This document shows positions 44,186 to 51,041 of a DNA stretch of 51,041 bases, piece by piece (the stretch's first letter is position 1; each line of letters begins with the position of its first letter). Origin of the DNA: Pseudonocardiales bacterium (GTDB lineage Bacteria; Actinomycetota; Actinomycetes; Mycobacteriales; Pseudonocardiaceae); contig JAFAPC010000040.1 in NCBI GenBank assembly GCA_019247305.1, forward strand, positions 1 through 51,041. Reading direction: 5' to 3'. The position numbers and the translations under genes are program-made. The notes beneath the pieces were generated by a model. The model made no database searches and was not told the DNA's origin. It worked only from the letters and a program-made list of their open reading frames with translations.

Positions 44186-44249
44186 TGATCACCGAAACTG
44201 TGGCGTAGCCGTGCAGGAGTGCACGGCTACGCCACAGTTTCGGTGATCA
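44186..44249. terminator. 30-bp perfect hairpin between acnA and the convergent membrane-protein gene
   Basis: Arms 44186-44215 and 44220-44249 are exact reverse complements with a 4-base loop (ggag). The length and symmetry suit a bidirectional terminator for acnA and the gene at 44310-45206, whose stop is 61 bp away. There is no U run on either side. Stems of 30 perfect pairs are unusually long for a simple terminator. Confidence 0.8.
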
Positions 44250-44309
44250 TAAGGAGGGTCGCTGCCTGTGGTGGGCCGCTGGCCGGCCCTCAGCACAGAC
44301 TTAATGCTC

Positions 44310-45206
44310 TTAGCTGAATTTTTTCCACTTCATCAGTTCGAAGGCGAGCGTGGGCAACTGATTTCCCGAGTTCTCGATACCTCCGCCGGAGAGCAGGTGC
44401 AGCCACACCAGGTTTCCCTTCTTAGTGATAATGCACCACGCGGTCGTGCCCGGAACCATGTCCTGCACCCGCTCGGGGTTGCCAACCGCCAGGGTCTGCG
44501 CCGCGGAGAAGCAGTCCGCCGGAGCGGGCAACGTGGCCGGGCCGCTGCCCATCAGGATCGCGCCGCTTTTGCCCAGGCCACCATAGTAGTAATAGTAGTA
44601 TAGGTCCAACCTGGTGGCGTTCTCCTCGACCTGCGGGATGTCGAGGTCAGCCCCCCAGATGTTGTCGACGCCGCCTGGCAGGGTGAGCCGCTTGAGCTGC
44701 GGCCATGCTGGCGTCCACGCTTGCTGTGGCGGCGCGGTTGACCACACCACAGGCGGCGGGACGGTCGTGCTACTTGTCGTCGTGCTGGTGGGCGGCGTGG
44801 TGGGGGGTCCAGCGGGGCTGCCGGCTGCTTGCGGCGGGGAGGTGCCGTACGTAGTGGTGGCCGGTGGGCGCAGGATCACCACGGTCACCAGCACTGTCAC
44901 GGCCACCAGCAGCGCTGCCGTCACCGCCGAGAACACGACGAGGAGCTTTGTTCGCGACGGTGGAGGCAGCTCCCGAACGCTGCCAGGGGGCGCTGTGGGC
45001 GTGAACGCTGGCTGGGGTGGAGCTTCGCGCGGGGCTTCCCGCTCCCTTAGCATCCGTTCCAGTACGGCGGCGGTCTCCTGCCCAGCCTCGGCGCGCACGT
45101 GCTCGATCCGCCGCGTCACCGCGGCGTGGTCCCCGGCCGCATGTGCTTGTTGGAGACTGTCTAACTCGGCGGCCAGGTAGGCCTCGGTCTCGCCACGGTC
45201 ACTCAT
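44310..45206 (-). CDS. Single-pass membrane protein with Pro/Thr linker, unknown function
   Basis: 298 aa from ATG 45206 (GAGGGGATC upstream; the longer frame to 45350 lacks a ribosome binding site). The cytoplasmic N-terminus (1-90) is helical and acidic, starting MSDRGETEAYLAAELDSLQQ. One transmembrane helix follows (KLLVVFSAVTAALLVAVTVL, about 90-115), then a Pro/Thr/Ser-rich extracellular linker (about 120-160) and a C-terminal domain of about 135 residues with two Cys (ADCFSAA and AWCIITKK), perhaps a disulphide. A run of six tyrosines (YYYYYY) stands at the start of that domain. I recognise no family. The C-terminal domain may sense wall or extracellular ligands; that is a guess. Confidence 0.8.
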   Translation of the reverse strand: MSDRGETEAYLAAELDSLQQAHAAGDHAAVTRRIEHVRAEAGQETAAVLERMLREREAPREAPPQPAFTPTAPPGSVRELPPPSRTKLLVVFSAVTAALLVAVTVLVTVVILRPPATTTYGTSPPQAAGSPAGPPTTPPTSTTTSSTTVPPPVVWSTAPPQQAWTPAWPQLKRLTLPGGVDNIWGADLDIPQVEENATRLDLYYYYYYGGLGKSGAILMGSGPATLPAPADCFSAAQTLAVGNPERVQDMVPGTTAWCIITKKGNLVWLHLLSGGGIENSGNQLPTLAFELMKWKKFS

Positions 45207-45404
45207 GCTGATCCCCTCGGGTTCGCGGACGACCATTGGCCAGCAGCCGTGGCCATAACCCACGACACGACCTCCAGGCTGTCGGGTGCGCACGTAAGGT
45301 ATTCCGTCTCTCACGCCGCGTTGAACGAGGGTGGCCGCTCCGTCAAGCATGGAGGGACGTGCGGCTCGTCTCCGTCAATCTCGATCGGTAAATGACCTAG
45401 TAAG

Positions 45405-45962
45405 CTAGGCCTTGCCGGTTTCCACGGCGGCCAACACCGCATGCCACGGGTACTTCGCCAGGTGCTTCGAGCCTTGGTGTGGCACGTGTGGTTCGTAGCC
45501 CTCCGGCCCAAGGAGTACCGCTACGCCAGCCTCGCGCAATTCCCTGACGCTGCGACCGAAGGCCGGGTGTGCCGCTTGCGCTGAGTTGAGAAACGGGAGC
45601 GCCGCAAGGGGTAGACCAAGCCCGATGCCTTCAGTCAGCAGTCCCAGCGCCAGCGTGTCAGAGATCCCGGCCGCCCACTTGTTGATCGTGTTGAAGCTAG
45701 CGCCGCCCACTACCATGGCGTCTGCCGGTGGTAACACGTCGGGCGTGCCCGGCTGCTTATATTCCGACCGCACCGGATAGCTGGTTTGGGCTTCGAGGGC
45801 GGGCTGGTCAATAAAGCGCAGCGCTGAGGGCGTGGCGATCACGCACACCCTCCAACCCGATGCCTGCGCGAGGGAGACCAGTTTGCCGATATCGCGAGCC
45901 GCCGGGGTCGCGCAGGTCATGACGTATAGCACTCGGCGAGACGGTTCCTGGTGGCTGCTCAC
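45405..45962 (-). CDS. Flavoprotein of the HFCD/CoaC-EpiD-like family
   Basis: 185 aa. Rossmann-like flavoprotein: RRVLYVMTCATPAARDIGKLV at the N-terminus, VCVIATPSALRFID, and DAMVVGGASFNTINKWAAGI, which matches the PASANT/NxxxKxAxGIaD substrate-binding motifs of the homo-oligomeric flavin-containing Cys decarboxylases (phosphopantothenoylcysteine decarboxylase, EpiD). The residue usually His at the start of helix 2 is not obvious, so a decarboxylase activity is uncertain. Its ATG overlaps the stop of the upstream XRE gene (ATGA), so the two form one unit. No coaB-like domain is fused. Could be an FMN-dependent modifier or a flavin-sensing partner of the regulator. Confidence 0.75.
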   Translation of the reverse strand: MSSHQEPSRRVLYVMTCATPAARDIGKLVSLAQASGWRVCVIATPSALRFIDQPALEAQTSYPVRSEYKQPGTPDVLPPADAMVVGGASFNTINKWAAGISDTLALGLLTEGIGLGLPLAALPFLNSAQAAHPAFGRSVRELREAGVAVLLGPEGYEPHVPHQGSKHLAKYPWHAVLAAVETGKA

Positions 45963-47215
45963 CCGGGCACCCCCACTGCTCGGGCCAGCCTTATGACACC
46001 GACCATCGGAGTGGTGCCCCGGGGATAGCTACGCATGAGTTCGGTAATGATCAGCTTGCTCTTACGACGGCAACGGACCTCTTCAGGGGCAAGCTGGTGA
46101 GCATCAAGGAGCGCGATAGCCGCTTCGTCACGGTGTCCGACTTGGAGATAGCCGCGCGTGACATCGAGCAAGTGGTTAGCCCGGCGTTCCCGGGGCAGGT
46201 GCATGAGATCACCCCGGGGAATGTCCGCAGCGGCCTCCATGACCCAGCCGCCGCTATGCATATCCGCCAACGCCGACACGCGGTGCACCAAGACGTTAGT
46301 AGTCCCGAACGCTGACCAGTTTTCATTACGGTCAGTCTCCAGGCGGGCGGCGACGGCCAGCGCCTCGTTCTGGAGATTCCGCACGTCGGCTGCTTGGTCG
46401 AGGCGTGCCGCAGCGATACTGCCTTTGAGCAGGAGCATGCCGTAGGCGGAGACAAACGCTGGGGTGGCGCCACTTAAATTGGGTTCGAGCCGGTCGACCG
46501 CCGACTTGATCAACTGTACGGCGTCGTTACTGTGGTGGGTGGCCATGAGCGCGTGCCCGACCCCCCGCGCGGCGCTACCGATCAGCGTCAGATCACCCGT
46601 CTGCTCAGCGATCTGAATGCCGCGGTCTGCAGCCACCCAACCAAGTTGCGCATCTCCGAGCTTGAAAGCAGTTGCTGCCGTCAACTGATACGTCCAGGTC
46701 AACCAGGTTTGCGCCTGCCGCCGCTCGTCATTGCCTAACTGCCAGACCGCTGCCTGACAGTCACGGATGAGATCGGCCAGGAGTTGCGCAACGGCTTGAT
46801 AGTTGCATGCTTGAAATGCCGTCCACCCGTAACGCACGGTGCGTTCCAACTTGGCCAGGTTCGGCTCCGGCAGGATATCGCCGTTCGCGCGGAAGACGTT
46901 GGTAATGGCATCGTAGCGACGCAAGGCTTGCCGGATGGCATCGATCTCCCGGTCGTCGGGGCAGATACGCCGACGTTCGGCTTCCTCAGGATCGATGAGT
47001 ACCGCAAGGGGGATATCGAGCACATTGGCGACCCGACGTAACACCGACAGGCGGTCAAGTCGGCGATCCCCGGTCCGGATCTTTTCCACCCAGCTGAGCG
47101 ATTTACCCATACGGTCGGCGAACATCTGATAGGTCATACCACGTCGCTGCATCCAGTACAGCACCACGGCAACCGTCTTCTGTCGCTGCGCGTGCTCAGG
47201 GTCGGGCACAGCCAC
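45959..47215 (-). CDS. XRE-family regulator with helical TPR-like sensor domain
   Basis: 418 aa from GTG 47215, with GAAAGGACG upstream. Helix-turn-helix at about 20-75: MTYQMFADRMGKSLSWVEKI, then RTGDRRLDRLSVLRRVANVL. The remaining 330 residues are helical hairpins of TPR type (for example WLTWTYQLTAATAFKLGDAQ, GYLQVGHRDEAAIALLDAHQ). This domain layout is frequent in actinobacterial regulators controlling development or specialised metabolism. A TAGGCT box at 47250-47255 (minus strand) may be its -10. It is translationally coupled to the downstream flavoprotein, which is probably functionally tied to it. Confidence 0.87.
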   Translation of the reverse strand: MAVPDPEHAQRQKTVAVVLYWMQRRGMTYQMFADRMGKSLSWVEKIRTGDRRLDRLSVLRRVANVLDIPLAVLIDPEEAERRRICPDDREIDAIRQALRRYDAITNVFRANGDILPEPNLAKLERTVRYGWTAFQACNYQAVAQLLADLIRDCQAAVWQLGNDERRQAQTWLTWTYQLTAATAFKLGDAQLGWVAADRGIQIAEQTGDLTLIGSAARGVGHALMATHHSNDAVQLIKSAVDRLEPNLSGATPAFVSAYGMLLLKGSIAAARLDQAADVRNLQNEALAVAARLETDRNENWSAFGTTNVLVHRVSALADMHSGGWVMEAAADIPRGDLMHLPRERRANHLLDVTRGYLQVGHRDEAAIALLDAHQLAPEEVRCRRKSKLIITELMRSYPRGTTPMVGVIRLARAVGVPG

Positions 47216-47323
47216 CGTCCTTTCGGTCTCTACGTCGGTTCGCTTGACTAGCCTAAGGGACCGCCAGCGCGAGGCCAGTACAACGCGACGGGCCGATTAT
47301 CCTTGCGGCGACGACCGTGGCTG

Positions 47324-47764
47324 TTAGCTGCCGGGTACCGAGCGGGCTGCGATGGCCAACCGGTTCCAGGTGTTGATGACGGCGGCGGCCCAGATGATCT
47401 GACCCACCTCCTTCTCGTCGAACACGCGGTGGGCCTGCTCATACACCGCGTCGGGCACGTGTCCGTCGGTAATGAGCGTGATCGCCTCGGTCAGCGCGAG
47501 CGCGGCGTGCTCCCGCTCGGTGTAGAACGGGGTTTCCCGCCAGGCGTTCAGGGCGTACAGCCGCTGCTCGGTCTCGCCGGCCGCGCGGGCAGCCTTGCTG
47601 TGAATGTCGATGCAGTACGCGCAGCCGTTGATCTGCGAGGCGCGCATCTTGATCAGTTCCAGCAGCTGGTGGTCCAGCCCGCAGTTTTCCACGGCGGAGG
47701 TGAGCGCGGCCATCCGGCGGTACAATTCGGCGTTGAGCTCGGGGAGAGAGAAACGCGATTCCAT
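47324..47764 (-). CDS. Carboxymuconolactone decarboxylase/AhpD-like protein
   Basis: 146 aa from ATG 47764. The AhpD-like signature is clear: KMRASQINGCAYCIDIHSKAA (cited as INGCAYCIDIHS, residues about 48-60), with the CxxC redox pair and the following His of the alkylhydroperoxidase core. Helices ALALTEAITLITDG and VGQIIWAAAVINTWNRLAIA complete the fold. Such proteins reduce peroxides via the Cys pair or act as thiol-disulphide reductants. A TAACGT box seven bases upstream of the ATG (47772-47777) and no clear ribosome binding site suggest a leaderless mRNA. No partner alkyl hydroperoxide reductase lies next to it. Confidence 0.9.
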   Translation of the reverse strand: MESRFSLPELNAELYRRMAALTSAVENCGLDHQLLELIKMRASQINGCAYCIDIHSKAARAAGETEQRLYALNAWRETPFYTEREHAALALTEAITLITDGHVPDAVYEQAHRVFDEKEVGQIIWAAAVINTWNRLAIAARSVPGS

Positions 47765-47771
47765 GCACCCG

Positions 47772-47777
47772 ACGTTA
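47772..47777 (-). promoter_or_regulatory. Candidate -10 box for the AhpD-like gene
   Basis: TAACGT on the minus strand fits TANNNT and ends seven bases before ATG 47764, consistent with a leaderless transcript. The adjoining GTTAAC is also a palindrome, so the match may be chance. Confidence 0.3.
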
Positions 47778-47854
47778 ACCCGCGAGGCAGCCAAACTGGT
47801 GTGTTGGCGGGCGGGAAGTTGCGGCAGGCGTGCGGCATCGTCAGGTTGGGGTGA

Positions 47855-48676
47855 TCACGGGGGCGAGTGTGGGCGACGGCGGGTGCGCAGCAGGGCTAAA
47901 GCGTAGCCGCCGGTGGTGAGGGCGAGGATGGCGAAGCTCGGCGGGAGCGCCGGTACGGTGTAGCTGAGCGCCAGGCCAGCCCACACCTCGGCCACAGCAA
48001 GGCCGACGGAGAGGAACAACGCCGGATACGGCCGGGTCGTCAGGCACTGCGCTGTTCCAGCGGGTGCGGCGAGCAGCCCGAGCAACAGCAGCGCCCCAAC
48101 AGCCTGGCTCGCCTCGGCGGCAGCCGCACCGAAGAGAGCAAGAAAGCCGTAGCCGAGCATCCGGACCGGAACCCCTCGGGCGGCAGCAACGGCACCCTCG
48201 ATGCTGGCAAACAGCAGCGGCCGGGCAATAACGATCATGGCGGCGGCGATGACGGCAGCGACGATCGCGGCGGTGAGGGCCGCGGAGCGGTTCAGGCCGA
48301 AGATGGAGCCGAACAGCACGCTGACCCCAGCGTTGCCGTTGCCGGTGCTGTTATTGGTGGTGTAGAGGGTCAGGAAGAACACCCCAAGGCCAAGGATCCA
48401 CGCGAACACAGTGCCGATCACGATGTCGTCGGCGCGGCCTCGGTCACCAAGGGCACCGAGGGCGACGCCCACGCCGATGGTCGCGGCGAACAGCCCCAAC
48501 CGTTCATCGACGCCCAGCGCCAGCGCGGCCAGGGCACCGGTAAATGCCACATGACTCAGGGCGTCGCCGGTGAAGACTTGGGCCCGGAGCACGGCGAAGT
48601 AGCCGATCAGTCCCGCAGCCGCAGCAATGGCGGTACCGGCCAGCAGAGCATGGAGCAGGAACGGCGGCCACGTCAT
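47855..48676 (-). CDS. ABC-3 family metal transporter permease (second copy)
   Basis: 273 aa from ATG 48676, overlapping the stop of the other permease as ATGA. Eight or nine hydrophobic segments; YFAVLRAQVFTGDALSHVAF is the ABC-3 signature at the start (the family motif with H after S-x), and the region around FASIEGAVAAARGVP resembles the coupling helix that contacts the ATPase. With the neighbouring permease it should form a heterodimeric channel for Zn or Mn uptake (ZnuB/TroC family). It is the last gene of the four-gene operon. Confidence 0.92.
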   Translation of the reverse strand: MTWPPFLLHALLAGTAIAAAAGLIGYFAVLRAQVFTGDALSHVAFTGALAALALGVDERLGLFAATIGVGVALGALGDRGRADDIVIGTVFAWILGLGVFFLTLYTTNNSTGNGNAGVSVLFGSIFGLNRSAALTAAIVAAVIAAAMIVIARPLLFASIEGAVAAARGVPVRMLGYGFLALFGAAAAEASQAVGALLLLGLLAAPAGTAQCLTTRPYPALFLSVGLAVAEVWAGLALSYTVPALPPSFAILALTTGGYALALLRTRRRPHSPP

Positions 48677-49581
48677 CGCGTGATCCCCGTCGTGCTCGCG
48701 CTCGCTGCGGGGCTGGCGGCCCGCCAGCGAGGCCGCGCGTGCTGGACCGCTTGGGCGGCCAGATAGCCGGTGAAGGCGAAGCTGGTAATGAAAAACCCGA
48801 CCGGAAACGGGGTGTAGTAGGCCGCGCTCAAGCCGAGCCACGTGACGATCAATCCGATCATGACGGTCAGCGCCAACGCGCGGAGAGGAAGCGCGGTCAA
48901 CGCCTGCGCGGTCGCTGCGGGCATCACCAGCAGGGCGAACACCAGCAGGGTGCCGGTAATCTGGCTAGCTGCGGCAACCGCGGTGGCGAGGAGCACCAGA
49001 AACGCCACAGACAGGGCCCGCACCGGAACCTGGCGGGCGCTCGCCACGTCAGGATCGATCGAGGCGAAAGCCAGCGGGCGGCCGATCATTCCCAGGACGG
49101 TGAGGGACACCGCGGCAACAACGCCCAGGAGGGCGACCTGCCCCGTGGTGATGCCCAGGAAGTTGCCGAACAGCAGCGCATTGATGCCGTTGAGAAAACC
49201 CTTGTAGAGGGCGACGAACAAAAACCCGCACGCCAGCGCGAAGGACTGCACAGCGCCGGTGACTGCTGACTCCTCCGAGTAGCCACCGGGCCCTGCGCGG
49301 GGCGAGGCCGCGATGAGCAGGGCGCCAGCCAGGCAGAACGCAAAATAGCCGTAGCTGGCGCTGACACCAATCAGGACCGCACCGGCTGCGCCCGGGAAAC
49401 CGATCACCGACAGGGTGTGACCGGCGAAGCTCTGCCGGCGCAACACCATGAAGGCGCCCAGCACGCTGGCCAGCACCGCGACGATGCTGCCAGCGCGGAA
49501 CGCGTTGACCATGAACGGGAACGACCACATCTGCTGCAGATCGATGATCGGGTTCCAGCTGGGGCCCACGGCGAGGATCAT
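48673..49581 (-). CDS. ABC-3 family metal transporter permease (first copy)
   Basis: 302 aa from ATG 49581. Eight or so transmembrane segments; GAFMVLRRQSFAGHTLSVIG is the ABC-3 N-terminal signature, and FASIDPDVASARQVPVRAL the probable ATPase coupling loop. The C-terminus is longer than usual and Ala/Ser-rich. It overlaps the ATPase gene upstream and the second permease downstream, each as ATGA. Two different permeases in one zinc/manganese operon imply a heterodimer. Confidence 0.92.
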   Translation of the reverse strand: MILAVGPSWNPIIDLQQMWSFPFMVNAFRAGSIVAVLASVLGAFMVLRRQSFAGHTLSVIGFPGAAGAVLIGVSASYGYFAFCLAGALLIAASPRAGPGGYSEESAVTGAVQSFALACGFLFVALYKGFLNGINALLFGNFLGITTGQVALLGVVAAVSLTVLGMIGRPLAFASIDPDVASARQVPVRALSVAFLVLLATAVAAASQITGTLLVFALLVMPAATAQALTALPLRALALTVMIGLIVTWLGLSAAYYTPFPVGFFITSFAFTGYLAAQAVQHARPRWRAASPAASASTTGITR

Positions 49582-50501
49582 GGCTGCGGACCGGAGCGCC
49601 GCTGGACGTGAACTCCGGACCTGTCTGGCTGGCCGATCACGACCAACCGGCCATCAGAAGCGGTGAGCACCTCGATCGGAGTGCCGAACAGCTGAGTCAG
49701 CGTCGGGCCGGTGACCACCTGGCCGGGTGGGCCGATCCTCGAACCACCGGGAGCGAGGTAGACCACGGTGTCGAGATGAGGCAAGATCGGGTTAACGTCG
49801 TGCGCGACCATCATCACGGCGACCCGTTGGGTACGGCTGATCCGGGCGATGAGGGCGGCGACAGCGGCCTGATTCGGTAGATCCAGGCTGTCCAGTGGCT
49901 CATCGAGCAGCAGCAGCTCCGGGGCCGGGGCCAACGCCTGGGCGATCAACAGGCGTTGCTGCTCCCCCCCGGACAGCTCACCGACCGGGCGCTCGGCGTA
50001 AGCGCTGGCACCGACCAGGTCGATGACCTCCCCGACGCGCGCGCTCGCCGCGCGCCGCGCCGCGCCACCCGGCCACCAGGCCGGCAGTGGCAGGCCCCAC
50101 CGGTGCCCGTCTAGGCCCAGTTGCACAATATCGCGGCCCCGTACCCGCAGGGATGAGTCGAAACTGCGGCGTTGCGGCAGGTAGCCAATCCGTTCGTGGG
50201 CCCGCCCAGCGGGCCCGCCCAACACCCGCACCTCGCCTTCGGCCAGCGGTAGCGCCCCCAGAATGACCTGGACGAGCGTGGACTTGCCGACCCCGTTGGG
50301 TCCCAGTACCGCGACGAACTCTCCAGCAGTCACCGTCAGATCCAGCGCCCTCCACAGCTGCCGACCACCTCGCTGGGCTGCCGCATGGCGCAGAGTGACC
50401 ACGGGCTCGACCAGCCTTCGATCCGCCGCCCGCGGCAAGGGGATGCTGGCGGCGTGGTACGGCTCGCGGCTCGCTTCGGGGTTGAGCGGGTGGGCATTCA
50501 T
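49578..50501 (-). CDS. ABC transporter ATP-binding protein for metal uptake
   Basis: 307 aa. Walker A GPNGVGKST, Q-loop in IGYLPQRRSF, signature LSGGEQQRLLIA, Walker B LLLLDEPLDSLD and H-loop MVAHDVNPI are all intact. The sequence belongs with ZnuC/TroB/MntB-type ATPases. A Gly/Pro/Trp-rich insert (about 150-165, LPAWWPGGAARR) lies between Q-loop and signature. The ATG overlaps the stop of the binding-protein gene (ATGA) and the stop overlaps the permease start, so the operon order is binding protein, ATPase, permease, permease. Confidence 0.94.
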   Translation of the reverse strand: MNAHPLNPEASREPYHAASIPLPRAADRRLVEPVVTLRHAAAQRGGRQLWRALDLTVTAGEFVAVLGPNGVGKSTLVQVILGALPLAEGEVRVLGGPAGRAHERIGYLPQRRSFDSSLRVRGRDIVQLGLDGHRWGLPLPAWWPGGAARRAASARVGEVIDLVGASAYAERPVGELSGGEQQRLLIAQALAPAPELLLLDEPLDSLDLPNQAAVAALIARISRTQRVAVMMVAHDVNPILPHLDTVVYLAPGGSRIGPPGQVVTGPTLTQLFGTPIEVLTASDGRLVVIGQPDRSGVHVQRRSGPQP

Positions 50502-51041
50502 GGGGTGGTCGCTCGCGATAGTGCTTGTTGGATGCCCTGGAGTTGGTCAGCCTGCCAGTCCTGGAAGCTGGCAGTGGGTGGGATGAGGGTCTCGGTGACT
50601 GTCGCCACCGGAATACCCTTCGCCTTTGCTGCGCTCACCAGAGCCCTCACGTCCGGGGTCGAGTTCTGGGTATTGACCACGAAAATCTTGATCTGCTTAG
50701 TCGTGATCTGCTGATCAATTGTGATCTTGTCAGCCGCACTCGGATCGGTGCCTTGGCTCACTGCGTCCAGGAACGACTCTGGGGTGACCATCGTCAAGCC
50801 CAGGCCTTCGGCCAACGGGGTCACGATCGATTCGGAGGCGCCGATCGGGGTTCCGCCGTACTTGCTCTTGATGTCGGCGATGAGCTCGTGATAGCGGGCC
50901 AAACCCTGGGTCTCGTAGGTCTGCTTCTGCTGATCGAAATAGCCGGCGTCGGCTGGGTCGATCCGCTGGTAGTCAGCGGCGATCCGCTCGATCACCTGGT
51001 GCACGTCATCCGGGGAGTACCAGCGATGAGGGTTGCCGCCC
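50498..51041 (-). CDS. Zn/Mn ABC transporter substrate-binding protein, C-terminal part (cut by window edge)
   Basis: Only the last 180 residues lie inside the window; the N-terminus and signal peptide are beyond the right edge. The sequence begins GNPHRWYSPDDVHQVIERIA, with the metal-binding His of the cluster A-I fold. The usual later ligands should be in GASESIVTPLAEGLGL (a Glu where many zinc proteins have His) and NTQNSTPDVRALVSAAKAKG. The usual His in the second domain (xxHxxF) reads GASESIV here, a departure from ZnuA that may alter metal choice. The promoter, where a Zur or MntR box might be seen, is off the edge. Confidence 0.88.
   Translation of the reverse strand, partial: GGNPHRWYSPDDVHQVIERIAADYQRIDPADAGYFDQQKQTYETQGLARYHELIADIKSKYGGTPIGASESIVTPLAEGLGLTMVTPESFLDAVSQGTDPSAADKITIDQQITTKQIKIFVVNTQNSTPDVRALVSAAKAKGIPVATVTETLIPPTASFQDWQADQLQGIQQALSRATTP

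Noticed and set aside
45396..45409. Small CCTAG/CTAGG palindrome at the flavoprotein stop
   Set aside because: Only five base pairs, overlapping the stop codon; too weak to call a terminator.

Overview
The window comes from a high-GC actinobacterium. Genes are tightly packed, often with 1-4 bp ATGA/GTGA/TTGA overlaps, and GTG and TTG starts are common. The order acn / RipA-like NlpC-P60 / moxR / DUF58 / VWA / fabG / hemH / Rv1486c-like / nfeD / SPFH is the Mycobacterium tuberculosis Rv1475c-Rv1488 neighbourhood. Here inhA is missing between fabG and hemH, and about 13 kb of accessory DNA lies between the RipA-like gene and acn. This suggests a mycolate-free relative such as a member of Pseudonocardiales; that placement is an inference from gene order, not a measured phylogeny. 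All names rest on motifs and family knowledge read by eye; no database search was run.

Layout. 0-0.8 kb: the start of an SDR gene coupled to a TetR regulator. 1.4-4.8 kb: hydrogenase maturation genes hypF and, divergently, hypA-hypB. 4.8-6.1 kb: a STAS protein and a MEDS/ATPase protein (partner-switching regulation). 6.1-8.2 kb: an M24 peptidase divergent from a 5'-3' exonuclease. 8.2-14.0 kb: a GMC oxidoreductase head-to-head with a frameshifted cytochrome P450, an XRE/TPR regulator and an MFS transporter. 14.5-18 kb: a glycine-rich small peptide gene with a strong ribosome binding site and its own hairpin terminator, a berberine-bridge type FAD oxidase and an aldehyde dehydrogenase.

18-28 kb is the conserved cell-envelope block: SPFH-NfeD, DUF3097, an Rv1486c-like gene, ferrochelatase, FabG, then VWA-DUF58-MoxR and the RipA-like peptidoglycan hydrolase. 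A 23-bp perfect palindrome built on GAGTGCTAA/TTAGCACTC lies just upstream of fabG.

28-41 kb is an accessory island: a truncated HAD gene; a class III aminotransferase joined by deletion to an acyl-CoA dehydrogenase; and a plus-strand operon of a truncated P-loop kinase, a GMC oxidoreductase, an ATP-grasp ligase, an MFS exporter, a broken second ATP-grasp gene and an arginine amidinotransferase. A nucleotidyltransferase-like gene, an acyl-CoA synthetase and a secreted serine hydrolase follow. The operon looks like a pathway to a small guanidino-containing, amide-linked metabolite. Several members are broken, so it may be decaying here.

41-51 kb: aconitase with a very strong hairpin behind it, a single-pass membrane protein, a flavoprotein coupled to an XRE/TPR regulator, a carboxymuconolactone-decarboxylase/AhpD-like protein, and a zinc/manganese-type ABC importer whose binding protein runs off the right edge. 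I saw no tRNA, rRNA, insertion sequence or CRISPR array.
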